A DNA stretch of 20,930 nucleotides from Choristocarpus tenellus KU-1152 (Eukaryota; Phaeophyceae): assembly GCA_964200185.2 (NCBI GenBank), contig CAXNAD020000368.1, positions 1-20,930 of the forward strand, written 5' to 3'. The position numbers were made by a program, and so were the translations under genes. Below, one piece after another: positions 12,401 through 19,342 of this stretch. The notes beneath the pieces were generated by a model. The model had not been told where the DNA came from and did not search any database. It saw only the letters and a program-made list of their open reading frames with translations. Numbering within the stretch: position 1 is the stretch's first letter; each line of letters starts with the position of its first letter.

Positions 12401-15400
12401 TGCTGCTGAGTGCAATCTCAGGGGAAGGTTGACTTGCTAATGTTAATGTAGGAGTTACGTCAAGATGAAATTGAACAATGAGACACAGAGGAGGTTGCAG
12501 GGTGTAGACTTCCTATTGCTTCAATGTGAAAAATGAGCAAGTCTATTTGTGCAAACAATTTATTTCTATTGTGTCCCCTACCCAACAAACATATCATTTT
12601 TCGTAATTGCGTAACTCTTAGAGCTAGCTCTAGAGCACCTCGCTTTGATTTGGGAACTACTCTGATGTGAAGTATCTCGGAGTAGTAAACAATTTTATCT
12701 CTATCTTTCATGTGATATACAAGTTAAGGCTTTGATCCCCTGTGATAATAAATCACCATGCATGGCAGGTCTAGACAACAGCTACTGCTGGCACAAGCTA
12801 CAGAATGGACTGGGCATGGGCTGGATGCACCTGTTTATCACTAACCGCACCCTTGAGCCTCTCCTGGAGGGAAGAAATCTCTCCTAGCTTTGCAGCCAGA
12901 CTGTTGTCCTGTTGTGCAGTTCAACTGAACTTGTGGTTAACTCGTGTTAACTTGTGTTTGAACAGAGGGGCAATACTGCGAAGGTAGAAATGTAGGGAGG
13001 TGAAGCTGTGTACAAATCGAGGATTCAAAAGGGGGGATGCGATAGTGGCTGAAAGAAGCAGATAGATCTATGTATGCCAGCACCTTCGGTTTAAGACAAG
13101 TGCTTGACTGAGGTGAATACGACACAGTATGATGAGGAACAAGGTTATGTAAGGACCAAAAGTATCTGGGAGGTGGGAGGGGATCTACACTAGGGTGTCC
13201 ATTTGGGTCAAAATCAGGAAAAGTGCATTTACTGTAACAATCTGACACATGCAACCAAAGCACCCAAAAATCGTGACATGAAAAATTGACCCCCAAAGGA
13301 CAGCCAATACCCCCTCCCAGAAACTTTGAGTCAAGTACACTACTGAGTGATATCGTATTAATACCCCTACCCACAGATAGAAGCCTCTACAGGTCAGACT
13401 GTATCTTGCAATCATATCCCAGCTATAGCTACAGAGGTTGCCACTGCAATGGACATCAGTCGTTCATTGCCACTGTGATGACTGCAGTCACCTTAGATAC
13501 CAGCTCTGCTGTAACTTCTCTCTTAAATGCCTCTTTTTCATGACAAATGTCTTCCAGACTTCTTTGCAGGGCAGACAACTGCTCATTCATCCTGTCCTTC
13601 CCCCTTAAGGCTTCTTCTGCCAAGTCCTTTGCAGCACGAAGCTCCCCACTGATTTCATCACAGCGTGTTGTTCTTTCACACAGTTTTTCCCGCAGGGAAC
13701 TCTCACAGTCTCGAGCAGTGTTTGCAGTGGCTGACATCTCTGAACGGAGGCGAAAAAGGTCGTTCGCAAGCCTTTCTTGGGAAGAGGCAATGGCATTGAT
13801 ATCATTGGGGGGTGGATTGAGGTGGAACCAGTTGGGATTTGGGATGGTGTTGCATGATATTAGTCAAGTCAGTACATTTTTACTCTGGGAGGGGTTCACT
13901 GAAAGTATCTCCTTGACAGACTGTTGATGATGGAACCACTGTCGACTCAAAGCTTGAGAGGAACAAATCCTACTCTGAGCAACTATGACACTTGAGTGCC
14001 TCTCTTGTGTGGGGCTGTGAGTGAAAGTATCTTAGAGGGTACGAGTTTTGCCCTATTTGTCCATTTGGGACTTGACTTCCCTTGGGGTTTTTATGACATT
14101 TTTCTACTCCAAAAAATTTCAGAGTAGGTAAAATGTGTATGTTATGAAATGGTGTGTCCGGAACGAGGATATTGACATCTCCTAATAAACACGATAGCCA
14201 AAATTACATCGAAATCGCAACAGTGGATATTGCCCCCCAAATGGACGCGGCTCTACCCTCTAAGATACTTTGACTCTGTGTCATGGCATTCACTCAGTGA
14301 TGTGAACGCATTGCACCCAGGAAGTACCATCTTGGAATAATAGAGTAGCCCTACTCTGTTAGGGTCAAGCATTTCTCTTTGCACCCTAGTGGGAAATGCG
14401 CACTTGTCTCTTTCTGTCTTCATAGCAGTTTTCTCCAGTTCTGTGCCCTTGGCTAAGAGAGCCCTTTCTTTTTCTACACAGGCTATTTCACCAACCGCTT
14501 GGTCTACCTTTGCCAGCAGACCTGAGCGCATGACCTTTGATAAGTAGAGAGCAATGGATGTAGGTGCAAGGCAAGTGACAAAGTCAATTATTTGTTTGAA
14601 TATGCAGTATGCAGGTCATCACAATATCTCTGATATACACCATGATATACCTCAACACTGCCTTGTTAATGATAAACTCCATAATACAGCACACACAGAG
14701 CGACAATTTCCATCAGAAAAAAGTCTTTGCTTGCAAGATTGGCCTGAAAGGATTGCAATTCCTACCTGTTTCTTTGTTTGAAACCCCTACTCCTCACTCA
14801 TCTACACGAGTTAACCCTAGTTCACGTGGTTTGACATATGCAAGAGTTCAAACTTTGTTCCTAGTTTCAGCTGAGGATTTCGGAATATCATAATTCTCAT
14901 AGGTCCAACCATTCACAAACCAAGTCATCGATGCATCACAACTTCATGGGATAGCAACATGTATGAATCATTCGAATCACGTAGCTCAGGAGTCATGAAA
15001 ATGTCCGAATCATGTGCAGGTTGTATTAATCCACATATACCCCTATATGTGTTTTTAAATGATATGTAAGAATAATGGTGCCTGTTTCACTACTATCAGA
15101 CTGGGTTAGTGTAAAATCCACTAGTTGCGAAAATGTATCAATTGTTTGAAGGCATGAACCTCTTGCCAATCTGGACATGAATGTGATTTCTACCTACAAC
15201 CCATTTTTTGGAAAGAGTGAAGTCTACGCTGGTGGCATACTGCCTGTTCTTCTTTCTTTGAATGTCCACATCCAGCTGGGCTGTGCCCTTCTTTCAGGCC
15301 ATGATAATTGTGTTTTTTTGAAGTGATTAATTTGTAGTGTTAATAGATTGGTTGTAGAAGGCTTTTCTCACTTCTATGGCAGGCAAAAGATCATTTTTGC

Positions 15401-18400
15401 CACATAACCAAACGAGTTTACTTACACAATTATATTTTATTGCGATTTTTTCCCTTGGTCTCACACAACAGTGTACGGCCAGATATAGTTAATCCTACAC
15501 AACTCATTTAGCCAACTCCTGCAAAACTATTTGCATTCGAAGGCAGGCAGAACATATACAACTTAAAACAATACCACATGACTCATCACAGAGTGGTATG
15601 ATGATCGACCTATCTGAGATATTTAGTGAGCTCAAAGTTGTTTTCTGGCATGTAACACAATTTGTTTGTGGTATCACCATCCTTTAAATTTTATTTTTTG
15701 TTTTATCATACAACCTTTCTGCTGGTACACTCTTTCATTCAAGGGTTACAGTGTTGGTAGTTGTATTGGGTACATCCCAGAGGAGGTTGGAGAAAGCAGA
15801 CTGCTTGAGTGCTGTGTGTGCTGTTGCTGGCGGTTGGTTGCGCATGGTTGTGACAGGGTAGGGGGTGTTGCTGCAGTCAGGGATGACCTTCCTTGCCCAT
15901 GTATCACCCTTCTATCATCCATGGTTGTGAGGTCTATCTAGATCATGTTTTATAATGAATTGCCAGAAAATATTCAGTTTCATTCTGATTTCCCCAAAAT
16001 TTTCGAAAATCCTGACATATCCTCCCAGATCCAGTGCGGCGATACTGTCCATTAGTTCCAAATATAAAAAATAGTCAAACCAGAAAGGTTTCTCTTGGGC
16101 AGTAAGAACTTGATATACATTGTTGAGTGACACTCCCTTGTTCCCATCCTTTTCCTCTCTGGTTGACTAGGGTGACACACCTTCTCCCCAACCTCTTTCC
16201 CTTACCCACACAATCCACACCTGCATTTCCTCCTCGCTCTCCCTCCTTGCCTTCAGTAGAGAGGCTTCCTTATCTGCTGCAAGTTCTGCACGTAACCGAC
16301 CAACTTCTTGCTCAAATTGGTGTCTTGCTTCCTGCTCCACCATGCACAACATGGATTTGGGGCTTTGTCTGCGCACTTCATCATCCAGATATACTCTGTT
16401 GTGCCACATCCAGTGCATTCTTTATTTTGCAGTGTATTCTTGATCTCACAGTATGAAAATTCAAACTACATCACAAGCCTGAGACACACCAACCTTTACT
16501 TGTTCTTCTCCAATGCCCCTCAGCTTCTGCTGGGCACTCATCTGGTCTGTAATCATCTTGTTGAATTTTTTATTACCCTTCCGCACTGCCTCTTCCAGCT
16601 CAGCCTGGCACGGAGTGCAAGGAACATTGTGTAACATTGTGTAACATTATGTAACATTGTGTAGTGGTAAGGGAGAAAAGGCGCATCAGCTTTGAGAGTA
16701 GAGGCAGGAATGACTATAAATGCCTGGAAGTCTTCAGCAATACAACAAAACTAGAAGACGTACTGCCCTTCTCTATTGTTGATTTAGGCAATTGTCAGAG
16801 AGACAGGTTATTAAATCATAAAGCTTTGTCGAACTCATGTCTAGGGCCACGCGCTGTGTCATTTCGTTCTTTCCATAGTACATGGCCTATAATATTTATA
16901 GTTCTCTCAACATATTAGCCTGTGTGGTCGGCTGGTGGTCGTGGTGTGGTGTGGTGTGGACCTAATGCTTTTTTCTAATGCTTAAGAATATGTCACAGAA
17001 GGATCTGGCATATCCTGCGGGCATTGAAATAATGCCCAAAACCAATCTTGCCATATGCCTTGTACCAGGCACTGTGTAGTATCTTCTGTGCACAGCTGAT
17101 AATATTCAATGAAATCGGAGAGTGCACTCTAGCTTCATTGCTTTGCTCTTGTATGGTCAAACCTTGTGTGTCTCCTTCACCCTAGCAAGGTTCTCACTGG
17201 AAGAGGACTTGACTGCATTTAGTGTTGATCTCATTGCCTGAGCTCGCTCCTGGAAGCGCTTAAGGGATACTTCAAAGCCGTTTTTCTCCTTCAGGACCTC
17301 AGCCTCGAGGTCTGCCATCCTATCTCGGCACTCTCGCTGGGGTTAGGGGGTAGGTATACCGCAATGGAAAATCATTGGTCGCCGAGTAGTGTCACAACAG
17401 TTTCTCGTCAATAAATCTCTTCAGAAGCATCTGATTGGAGAGACGATATGACCTTCGAACCAAATGATCTGGATATCTGAACTTACCTACCTAACACCAG
17501 TAACCATCGAAAATTTGGGGAACTTGACGTCCAAAATGATTACACTTGGACATGTTGAACAAGGTGTGATCAAAATAGATAATGCATTATTTCATTGACA
17601 GATGATGCTATATAGTATATATATATCCAGTATTTCGTAGCACACCATTCCTGGGATTCAATCAATGGTGCAATAGAAGGATGATGCCATTCAATGCTTT
17701 GGAACCTTGGACATGATATGGGTACCAAGTGACAAGTTGGGGTTCAACATCAACAAAGCCATTGAAGGTAGACACTCGGTGTTGCTATCAAGAAAAAATT
17801 GGACTTTCAATGTTCAGGGTCTGCAAAGGATTGCATCACTCTACTTTGGGGCACTCAAAACACAAGTGGGTTCAAGTTCATCTCGGCGTGCTTGTGCTTG
17901 AACTGTATACTTGATAGTGGTTGATAGAATCTTGTGCTTGAACTGTATACTTGATAGTGGTTGATAGAATCCAATATACTTTTCATATGGAGAATTGCTG
18001 GGCCCGGACTTTGTGATTCAGTGGCACATATTTCTCCTCAGAATCATATGGCTGAGGATGTAGACAACTAGATTTAAAAAATACCTGAGTTAGTTCCTCC
18101 CGATCTTTGACAGTCCTCTTGAATGCTCGAAACTCAGCCATAGCTTCTTTCTTCTCTTTCTCATGTTTTTTGCGTAGTTTGTCCACCTTCATGAGTGACG
18201 TTTTGATTGGTTCGGTTGAGGCAGGGAGATGTTGGCACAATGAAATAGACAGGCATGCGTTTGGAATAGGAAAAGAGATATCGGTGCAACATTGTATACA
18301 CGACCGAGAACAAGGAAAATATATTGAACCTGGAGTGAAATGCATGTTATGTACTGCAGTATTTGTATTGCCCTGGCATAGAAGCGGTTTACTTCCAAGA

Positions 18401-19342
18401 AGCTGGATACATTGCTGAGGAAAGACGAGGTATCGCTTCATGAGTCTTGGATTACAATGGTTCATTTTGATGCATATGTCATCATAGGTAAAACTACTGC
18501 TGTTCCTCCTCACCGTGGTATTCTGTTGTTCTATTTTGTCGTATGTATTGCACTACATCCTCCCGCTGAGTTGGCCTTTTACTTGTTTTTATATTTATTC
18601 TCTTCACCACTTTTGCGGGAAAATGATCCCTGTCGTAACATAAAAGGTTCCTACTCCACCACTGCCTCGTGGTAACATGTCCAACCCTCCCTTTTGTGTC
18701 AGTTTCCATGGTGCATGCAGTGGTTGAATGGGTATGAGATGTTTGTTGTCAACTGTGTTTGGGGTGTTTACGGTTCAACAACTTGATACCTGTGCTTCGG
18801 CGTTTATCAAGCCCCTCTTGGATGTCAGCTGATCCTTGAACCGCTGTATCTTCGTCGCAGCATCCTTCAGTATATCTTGCATCTCTTTGTGATGATTTCC
18901 TTTCACCTCCTCGAGCTCGAACTGGGAAGGAGTTTGGTAATACAGCAGAAAAAATTCAGGGCAGGACTATATGATTTGCTGAGAGCATGTCGGAAAAATA
19001 TGGGTATGAAAGAAGTGACCCCAGAAAACAGATGGATCAAAATAGTGAATTAAAATACGTGATAGCATATGCATATAGATACTATGCAATTGACCTAGTG
19101 ATATGTGCAGGCAACTTTGTGGCTCTAATCCTTGCCTGTCGATCCTCGTTTTTCGTGTTGAGGTGGTAAATGACCTTCGTGAGCTGAGCGATCTTTTTGC
19201 TCATCTTGTGGTGAAGATCGGGGAACACATCGCCAGGCATCAAATCTTCATTGTCGTTGAGGGAAGCAGTCCCACCATAGCGCCGTGTTGGGCCTGTTGG
19301 CCCTCCAAGGTGACCACCTATGGGTGCGAAGACTTCCTGCAT
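352..19342 (-). CDS. FAM184-like coiled-coil protein, gene span (20 predicted exons)
   Basis: Seen: 20 coding segments on the minus strand join in one frame to 998 codons plus TGA (2997 bases). The product is nearly all charged heptad-type helix rich in E, K, Q, A and L, with no signal peptide or membrane segment. Residues 47-65 read MSKKIAQLTKVIYHLNTKN, the hallmark block near the start of animal FAM184A/FAM184B. Alignment from memory to human FAM184A is gap-free from there to about residue 145. Known: FAM184 proteins are long coiled-coil proteins of roughly 1000-1150 residues with poorly defined function. Inferred: a cytoplasmic or cytoskeletal scaffold; nothing more specific is supported. 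Sixteen of 19 introns are phase 0; introns 7, 14 and 19 are phase 2. The conserved FAM184 C-terminal block (around NREENFNK) is not seen, so the gene may continue past the left edge. The other end faces a divergent gene. Confidence 0.85.
473..1091 (-). other. Intron 19
   Basis: 619 bases between exons 19 and 20. It contains a short C-run near 967 and no recognised element. Confidence 0.6.
1092..1270 (-). CDS. FAM184-like exon 19
   Basis: 59 codons plus 2 bases (phase 2 end). The acceptor ccaatag|GCT restores phase 0 from exon 18. The nearer gacctag acceptor would break the frame. The donor is TCAG|gtacaa. The product runs from ATVLGADLASAREDMARLQL through FQAEVQARQGALVAKHAIEL to RYRDNL. Confidence 0.8.
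2734..2991. mobile_element. Family A MITE-like element, copy 1 (258 bp)
   Basis: The left end reads GAGTGGAAGTATCTTAGAGG and the right end is its inverse with one mismatch. It is flanked by AAT on both sides. Subterminal GTCC(T/A)TTTGGGGC and CCAAATGGACGCGG form a second inverted pair. No transposase is encoded, so the element is non-autonomous. It sits in intron 18. Confidence 0.8.
3803..4060. mobile_element. Family A MITE-like element, copy 2 (258 bp)
   Basis: Same termini and internal blocks as copy 1. It is flanked by GCAA on both sides. The centre forms a hairpin, CCTACTCC with GGAGTAGG around a 10-base loop (about 3887-3912). It sits in intron 18, about 0.8 kb from copy 1 in direct orientation. 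Confidence 0.8.
4848..4916 (-). CDS. FAM184-like exon 18
   Basis: 23 codons, phase 0 at both ends. The acceptor is cacaatag|GGC and the donor is GAG|gtgagg. Product ERDAQSELLAQVREDLHAKE is coiled coil. It is followed by the largest intron (3.6 kb). Confidence 0.77.
4917..5267 (-). other. Intron 17
   Basis: 351 bases; only the CCTAAT hexamer run is notable. Confidence 0.6.
5213..5232. repeat. Short CCTAAT hexamer run (3+ units)
   Basis: About 20 bases of CCTAAT repeats in intron 17, about 35 bases downstream of the exon 17 donor. Too short to be telomeric. Confidence 0.6.
5268..5468 (-). CDS. FAM184-like exon 17
   Basis: 67 codons, phase 0 at both ends. The acceptor is gcactag|TCT (tctaag|GCC, 6 bases later, is an in-frame alternative) and the donor is GAG|gtgagc. 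Product begins SKAQEEVKAGNELHDRELEV and ends KMGAVKAKLE. An internal AAG|gtaaga at 5376 is an in-frame alternative donor with strong consensus. Confidence 0.8.
5469..6070 (-). other. Intron 16
   Basis: 602 bases; nothing recognised. A long plus-strand open frame here and across exon 16 lacks protein character. Confidence 0.6.
6071..6160 (-). CDS. FAM184-like exon 16
   Basis: 30 codons, phase 0 at both ends. The acceptor is gcctttag|GAG and the strong donor is AAG|gtaagg. Product ALVDAHVKQMEEEEVRHANA to IENLK is coiled coil. A long antisense open frame overlaps it but looks non-coding. Confidence 0.8.
6161..6836 (-). other. Intron 15
   Basis: 676 bases; nothing recognised. Confidence 0.6.
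6837..7071 (-). CDS. FAM184-like exon 15
   Basis: One base completes the Arg codon from exon 14, followed by 78 codons. The acceptor is ctcccaatag|G and the donor is GCG|gtgaga. The product includes EMSASLKAKHAKELQEADTR, which resembles the ENHLQQKHSAELQSLKDAH block of FAM184A (from memory) and is a second independent pointer to the family. Confidence 0.82.
7072..7467 (-). other. Intron 14
   Basis: 396 bases with a T-run at about 7145-7154; nothing else recognised. Confidence 0.6.
7468..7622 (-). CDS. FAM184-like exon 14
   Basis: 51 codons plus 2 bases (phase 2 end). The acceptor gacaaag|GAG is weak; the donor ACAG|gtgagc is strong. Product EKETDLQFEVSRLGNELQEA to AEAETRRLED(R) is coiled coil with a single Trp in a KAWKQRFEEQE segment. 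Confidence 0.77.
8332..8590. mobile_element. Family A MITE-like element, copy 3, inverted (259 bp)
   Basis: Reverse orientation to the other copies. The left end reads GAGTCAAAGTATCTTAGAGG and the right end terminates ACATTCACTC. It is flanked by TCAT on both sides. The central CTACTCC/GAGTAGG hairpin is kept. It sits in intron 13. Confidence 0.8.
8974..9152. mobile_element. Family B MITE-like element, copy 1 (179 bp)
   Basis: Left end GACCCAAAGTATCTGAGG followed by G-rich sequence; right end is C-rich then GCAGATACTTTGAGCC. It is flanked by TGA on both sides. The core contains TTATCCATCC, GTATGGAACCAAATCACCC and TCGCGACATGA, shared with the other B copies. It sits in intron 13. Confidence 0.78.
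9522..9545 (-). CDS. Candidate 24-nt microexon in intron 13
   Basis: The sequence cgtacag|24 nt|gtgagg has a consensus donor and an AG acceptor. It would insert eight residues (NIGVATVQ) in phase 0 between exons 13 and 14 without breaking the frame. The residues are not coiled-coil-like and the pyrimidine tract is absent, so this may be chance. Confidence 0.2.
9642..9827 (-). CDS. FAM184-like exon 13
   Basis: 62 codons, phase 0 at both ends. The acceptor tattcctcgtag|CGT has a good pyrimidine tract; the donor is AGG|gtgcgt. The product includes LENAERSAENWEKKLRASAE, resembling the ARDSWQKKVEDLL stretch of FAM184A, and ends in AQEAEAKSR. Confidence 0.8.
9828..10442 (-). other. Intron 12
   Basis: 615 bases containing family B copy 2; nothing else recognised. 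Confidence 0.6.
9913..10089. mobile_element. Family B MITE-like element, copy 2, inverted (177 bp)
   Basis: Reverse orientation relative to copies 1, 3 and 4. The left end is GGGTCAGAGTATCTGGGG and the right end is CCAGATACTTTGGGAC. It contains the inverse of the family core. Flanks are TGA and TGG, a near match only. It sits in intron 12. Confidence 0.75.
10443..10523 (-). CDS. FAM184-like exon 12
   Basis: 27 codons, phase 0 at both ends. The acceptor is gagtcag|GAG and the strong donor is GAG|gtaagg. Product ELTEEMEKERIRLDQELEEE to RDARKRE is a very acidic/basic helix. Confidence 0.8.
10524..11184 (-). other. Intron 11
   Basis: 661 bases; nothing recognised. Confidence 0.6.
11185..11373 (-). 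CDS. FAM184-like exon 11
   Basis: 63 codons, phase 0 at both ends. A strong acceptor (ccctctctcacctag|GTG) is paired with donor AAG|gtttgt. Product VKTAQQKKSVLEEELHAIKE to SRTITEKAEKRQK is coiled coil, with EEELHAIKESFEKEI in the style of the central FAM184 rod. Confidence 0.82.
11374..11899 (-). other. Intron 10
   Basis: 526 bases, over a third of it family B copy 3. Confidence 0.6.
11572..11760. mobile_element. Family B MITE-like element, copy 3 (189 bp)
   Basis: Left end GACCCAGAGTATTGGGGA, then a run of about ten G; right end CCCAGATACTTTGAGCC. It is flanked by AACA on both sides. Same core as copy 1. It sits in intron 10. Confidence 0.78.
11900..12064 (-). CDS. FAM184-like exon 10
   Basis: 55 codons, phase 0 at both ends. 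The acceptor is atgttccag|GGG and the donor is CAG|gttttc. Product GKQGLLKAELREAKQKAMEE to KANSSAADLHEQ is highly charged coiled coil. Confidence 0.8.
12065..12830 (-). other. Intron 9
   Basis: 766 bases; nothing recognised. Confidence 0.6.
12831..12908 (-). CDS. FAM184-like exon 9
   Basis: 26 codons, phase 0 at both ends. The acceptor is gcacaacag|GAC and the donor is CAG|gtgcat. Product NSLAAKLGEISSLQERLKG shows clear leucine/isoleucine heptads. It is too short to stand out as an open frame and was placed by splice sites and phase. Confidence 0.75.
12909..13491 (-). other. Intron 8
   Basis: 583 bases containing family B copy 4. Confidence 0.6.
13154..13332. mobile_element. Family B MITE-like element, copy 4 (179 bp)
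   Basis: Left end GACCAAAAGTATCTGGGAGG; right end CCCAGAAACTTTGAGTC, slightly decayed. It is flanked by AAG on both sides. Same core. It sits in intron 8. Confidence 0.78.
13492..13771 (-). CDS. FAM184-like exon 8 (longest exon)
   Basis: One completing base plus 93 codons. The acceptor is caagaaag|G. The product runs from LANDLFRLRSEMSATANT through LREKLCERTTRCDEISGEL to EAFKREVTAELVSK, all coiled coil. The donor AAG|gtgact is preferred; CTG|gtatct, 9 bases earlier, is also in frame and could give a three-residue isoform difference. Confidence 0.8.
13772..14403 (-). other. Intron 7 (phase 2)
   Basis: 632 bases containing family A copy 4. Confidence 0.6.
14019..14276. mobile_element. Family A MITE-like element, copy 4 (258 bp)
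   Basis: Near-perfect terminal inverted repeat GAGTGAAAGTATCTTAGAGG at the left, inverse at the right. It is flanked by TGT on both sides. It sits in intron 7 and is a good reference copy. Confidence 0.82.
14404..14534 (-). CDS. FAM184-like exon 7
   Basis: 43 codons plus 2 bases (ends in phase 2). The acceptor cttatcaaag|GTC follows a pyrimidine-rich tract; the alternative gcaaag|GTA, 27 bases further in, is also in frame. The donor ACAA|gtgcgc is weak but is the one whose phase fits exon 8. Product VMRSGLLAKVDQAVGEI to KTAMKTERD is amphipathic helix. Confidence 0.7.
14535..16220 (-). other. Intron 6 (1.7 kb)
   Basis: No MITE copy and no coiled-coil exon detected. A 72-codon minus-strand frame at 15915-16133 is not heptad-like and lacks matching splice phase. 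Confidence 0.55.
16221..16331 (-). CDS. FAM184-like exon 6
   Basis: 37 codons, phase 0 at both ends. The donor is CAG|gtgtgg. Product EARHQFEQEVGRLRAELAAD through RRESEEEMQ is coiled coil. The 5' edge is uncertain: I chose gagcag|GAA, but gag|CAG (start 16334) is equally in frame, and the upstream pyrimidine tract is weak. Confidence 0.7.
16494..16604 (-). CDS. FAM184-like exon 5
   Basis: 37 codons, phase 0 at both ends. The acceptor is gtgccag|GCT and the donor is AAG|gttggt. Product AELEEAVRKGNKKFNKMI onward is coiled coil. A 10-bp tandem repeat lies about 20-60 nt upstream of the acceptor, in the usual branch-point zone. Confidence 0.8.
16623..16662. repeat. 10-bp tandem repeat, 4 copies
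   Basis: Unit AACATTGTGT repeated four times, with one base change in the third unit. On the coding strand it lies 18-58 nt upstream of the exon 5 acceptor and repeats a branch-point-like TTAC motif. Confidence 0.85.
16921..16960. repeat. Simple GGTGT-type low-complexity run
   Basis: Repeated TGGTGTGG/TGGTCG units inside intron 4; ordinary simple sequence. Confidence 0.6.
17163..17336 (-). CDS. FAM184-like exon 4
   Basis: 58 codons, phase 0 at both ends. The acceptor is accccag|CGA and the donor is AAG|gtttga. A continuous helix starts RECRDRMADLEAEVLKEK and ends SENLARVKETHK, resembling the LALEDLQAAHRRE segment of FAM184A. Relative to human, as recalled, this stretch is longer by seven residues, one heptad. 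Confidence 0.8.
17337..18084 (-). other. Intron 3
   Basis: 748 bases with the 40-bp tandem duplication and a short TA-rich run near 17610-17626. Confidence 0.6.
17891..17970. repeat. Perfect 40-bp tandem duplication (2 copies)
   Basis: Units 17891-17930 and 17931-17970 are identical; each starts CTTGTGCTTGAACTGTATAC. It lies in intron 3, about 115 bases downstream of the exon 3 donor. Perfect identity implies a recent event or an assembly artefact. Confidence 0.9.
18085..18186 (-). CDS. FAM184-like exon 3
   Basis: 34 codons, phase 0 at both ends. The acceptor is atgaag|GTG and the donor is CAG|gtattt. The product contains KKEAMAEFRAFKRTVKD, which aligns without gaps to KQQALTEFEAYKHRVED of FAM184A (from memory). 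This spacing supports the chosen acceptor even though its pyrimidine tract is poor. Confidence 0.85.
18187..18789 (-). other. Intron 2
   Basis: 603 bases; nothing recognised. A long minus-strand frame runs into it from exon 3 but is not heptad-like outside the exon. Confidence 0.6.
18790..18921 (-). CDS. FAM184-like exon 2
   Basis: 44 codons, phase 0 at both ends. The acceptor is ttcccag|TTC and the donor is CAG|gtatca. The product begins FELEEVKGNHHKEMQDIL and continues through DAATKIQRFKDQL, matching position by position the LKDAHEEEIQQIL...KILQY region of FAM184A as recalled. Confidence 0.85.
19136..19342 (-). CDS. FAM184-like exon 1 (start codon and family signature)
   Basis: 69 codons. 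The ATG at 19342-19340 has A at -3, and an in-frame TAA lies upstream. A Gly/Thr/Pro-rich leader of about 40 residues precedes DLHHKMSKKIAQLTKVIYHL, similar in length to the leader of the human protein. The exon must end in phase 0 to fit exon 2, and no GT exists at any suitable codon boundary. The only good fit is CAG|GCAAGG, a GC donor. That join gives exactly the residue spacing expected between NTKN and the KIQRF block of exon 2. Confidence 0.85.

Larger units (their letters stand above)
16605..17162 (-). other. Intron 4
   Basis: 558 bases holding the 10-bp tandem repeat and the GGTGT run. Confidence 0.6.

Noticed and set aside
8946-13374. Recurrent peptide MSRFLGDLVPYVGWIMK in several minus- and plus-strand frames
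   Set aside because: These are translations of the family B core in whichever strand is open. Frames are not conserved over the whole element and no start context or splicing supports a protein.
13547-13927. Plus-strand 126-codon open frame
   Set aside because: Mirror of coiled-coil exon 8; a serine-rich antisense shadow.
15915-16133. Minus-strand 72-codon frame in intron 6 as an extra exon
   Set aside because: Not heptad-like, no acceptor and donor in matching phase, and the flanking exons already join in phase 0.
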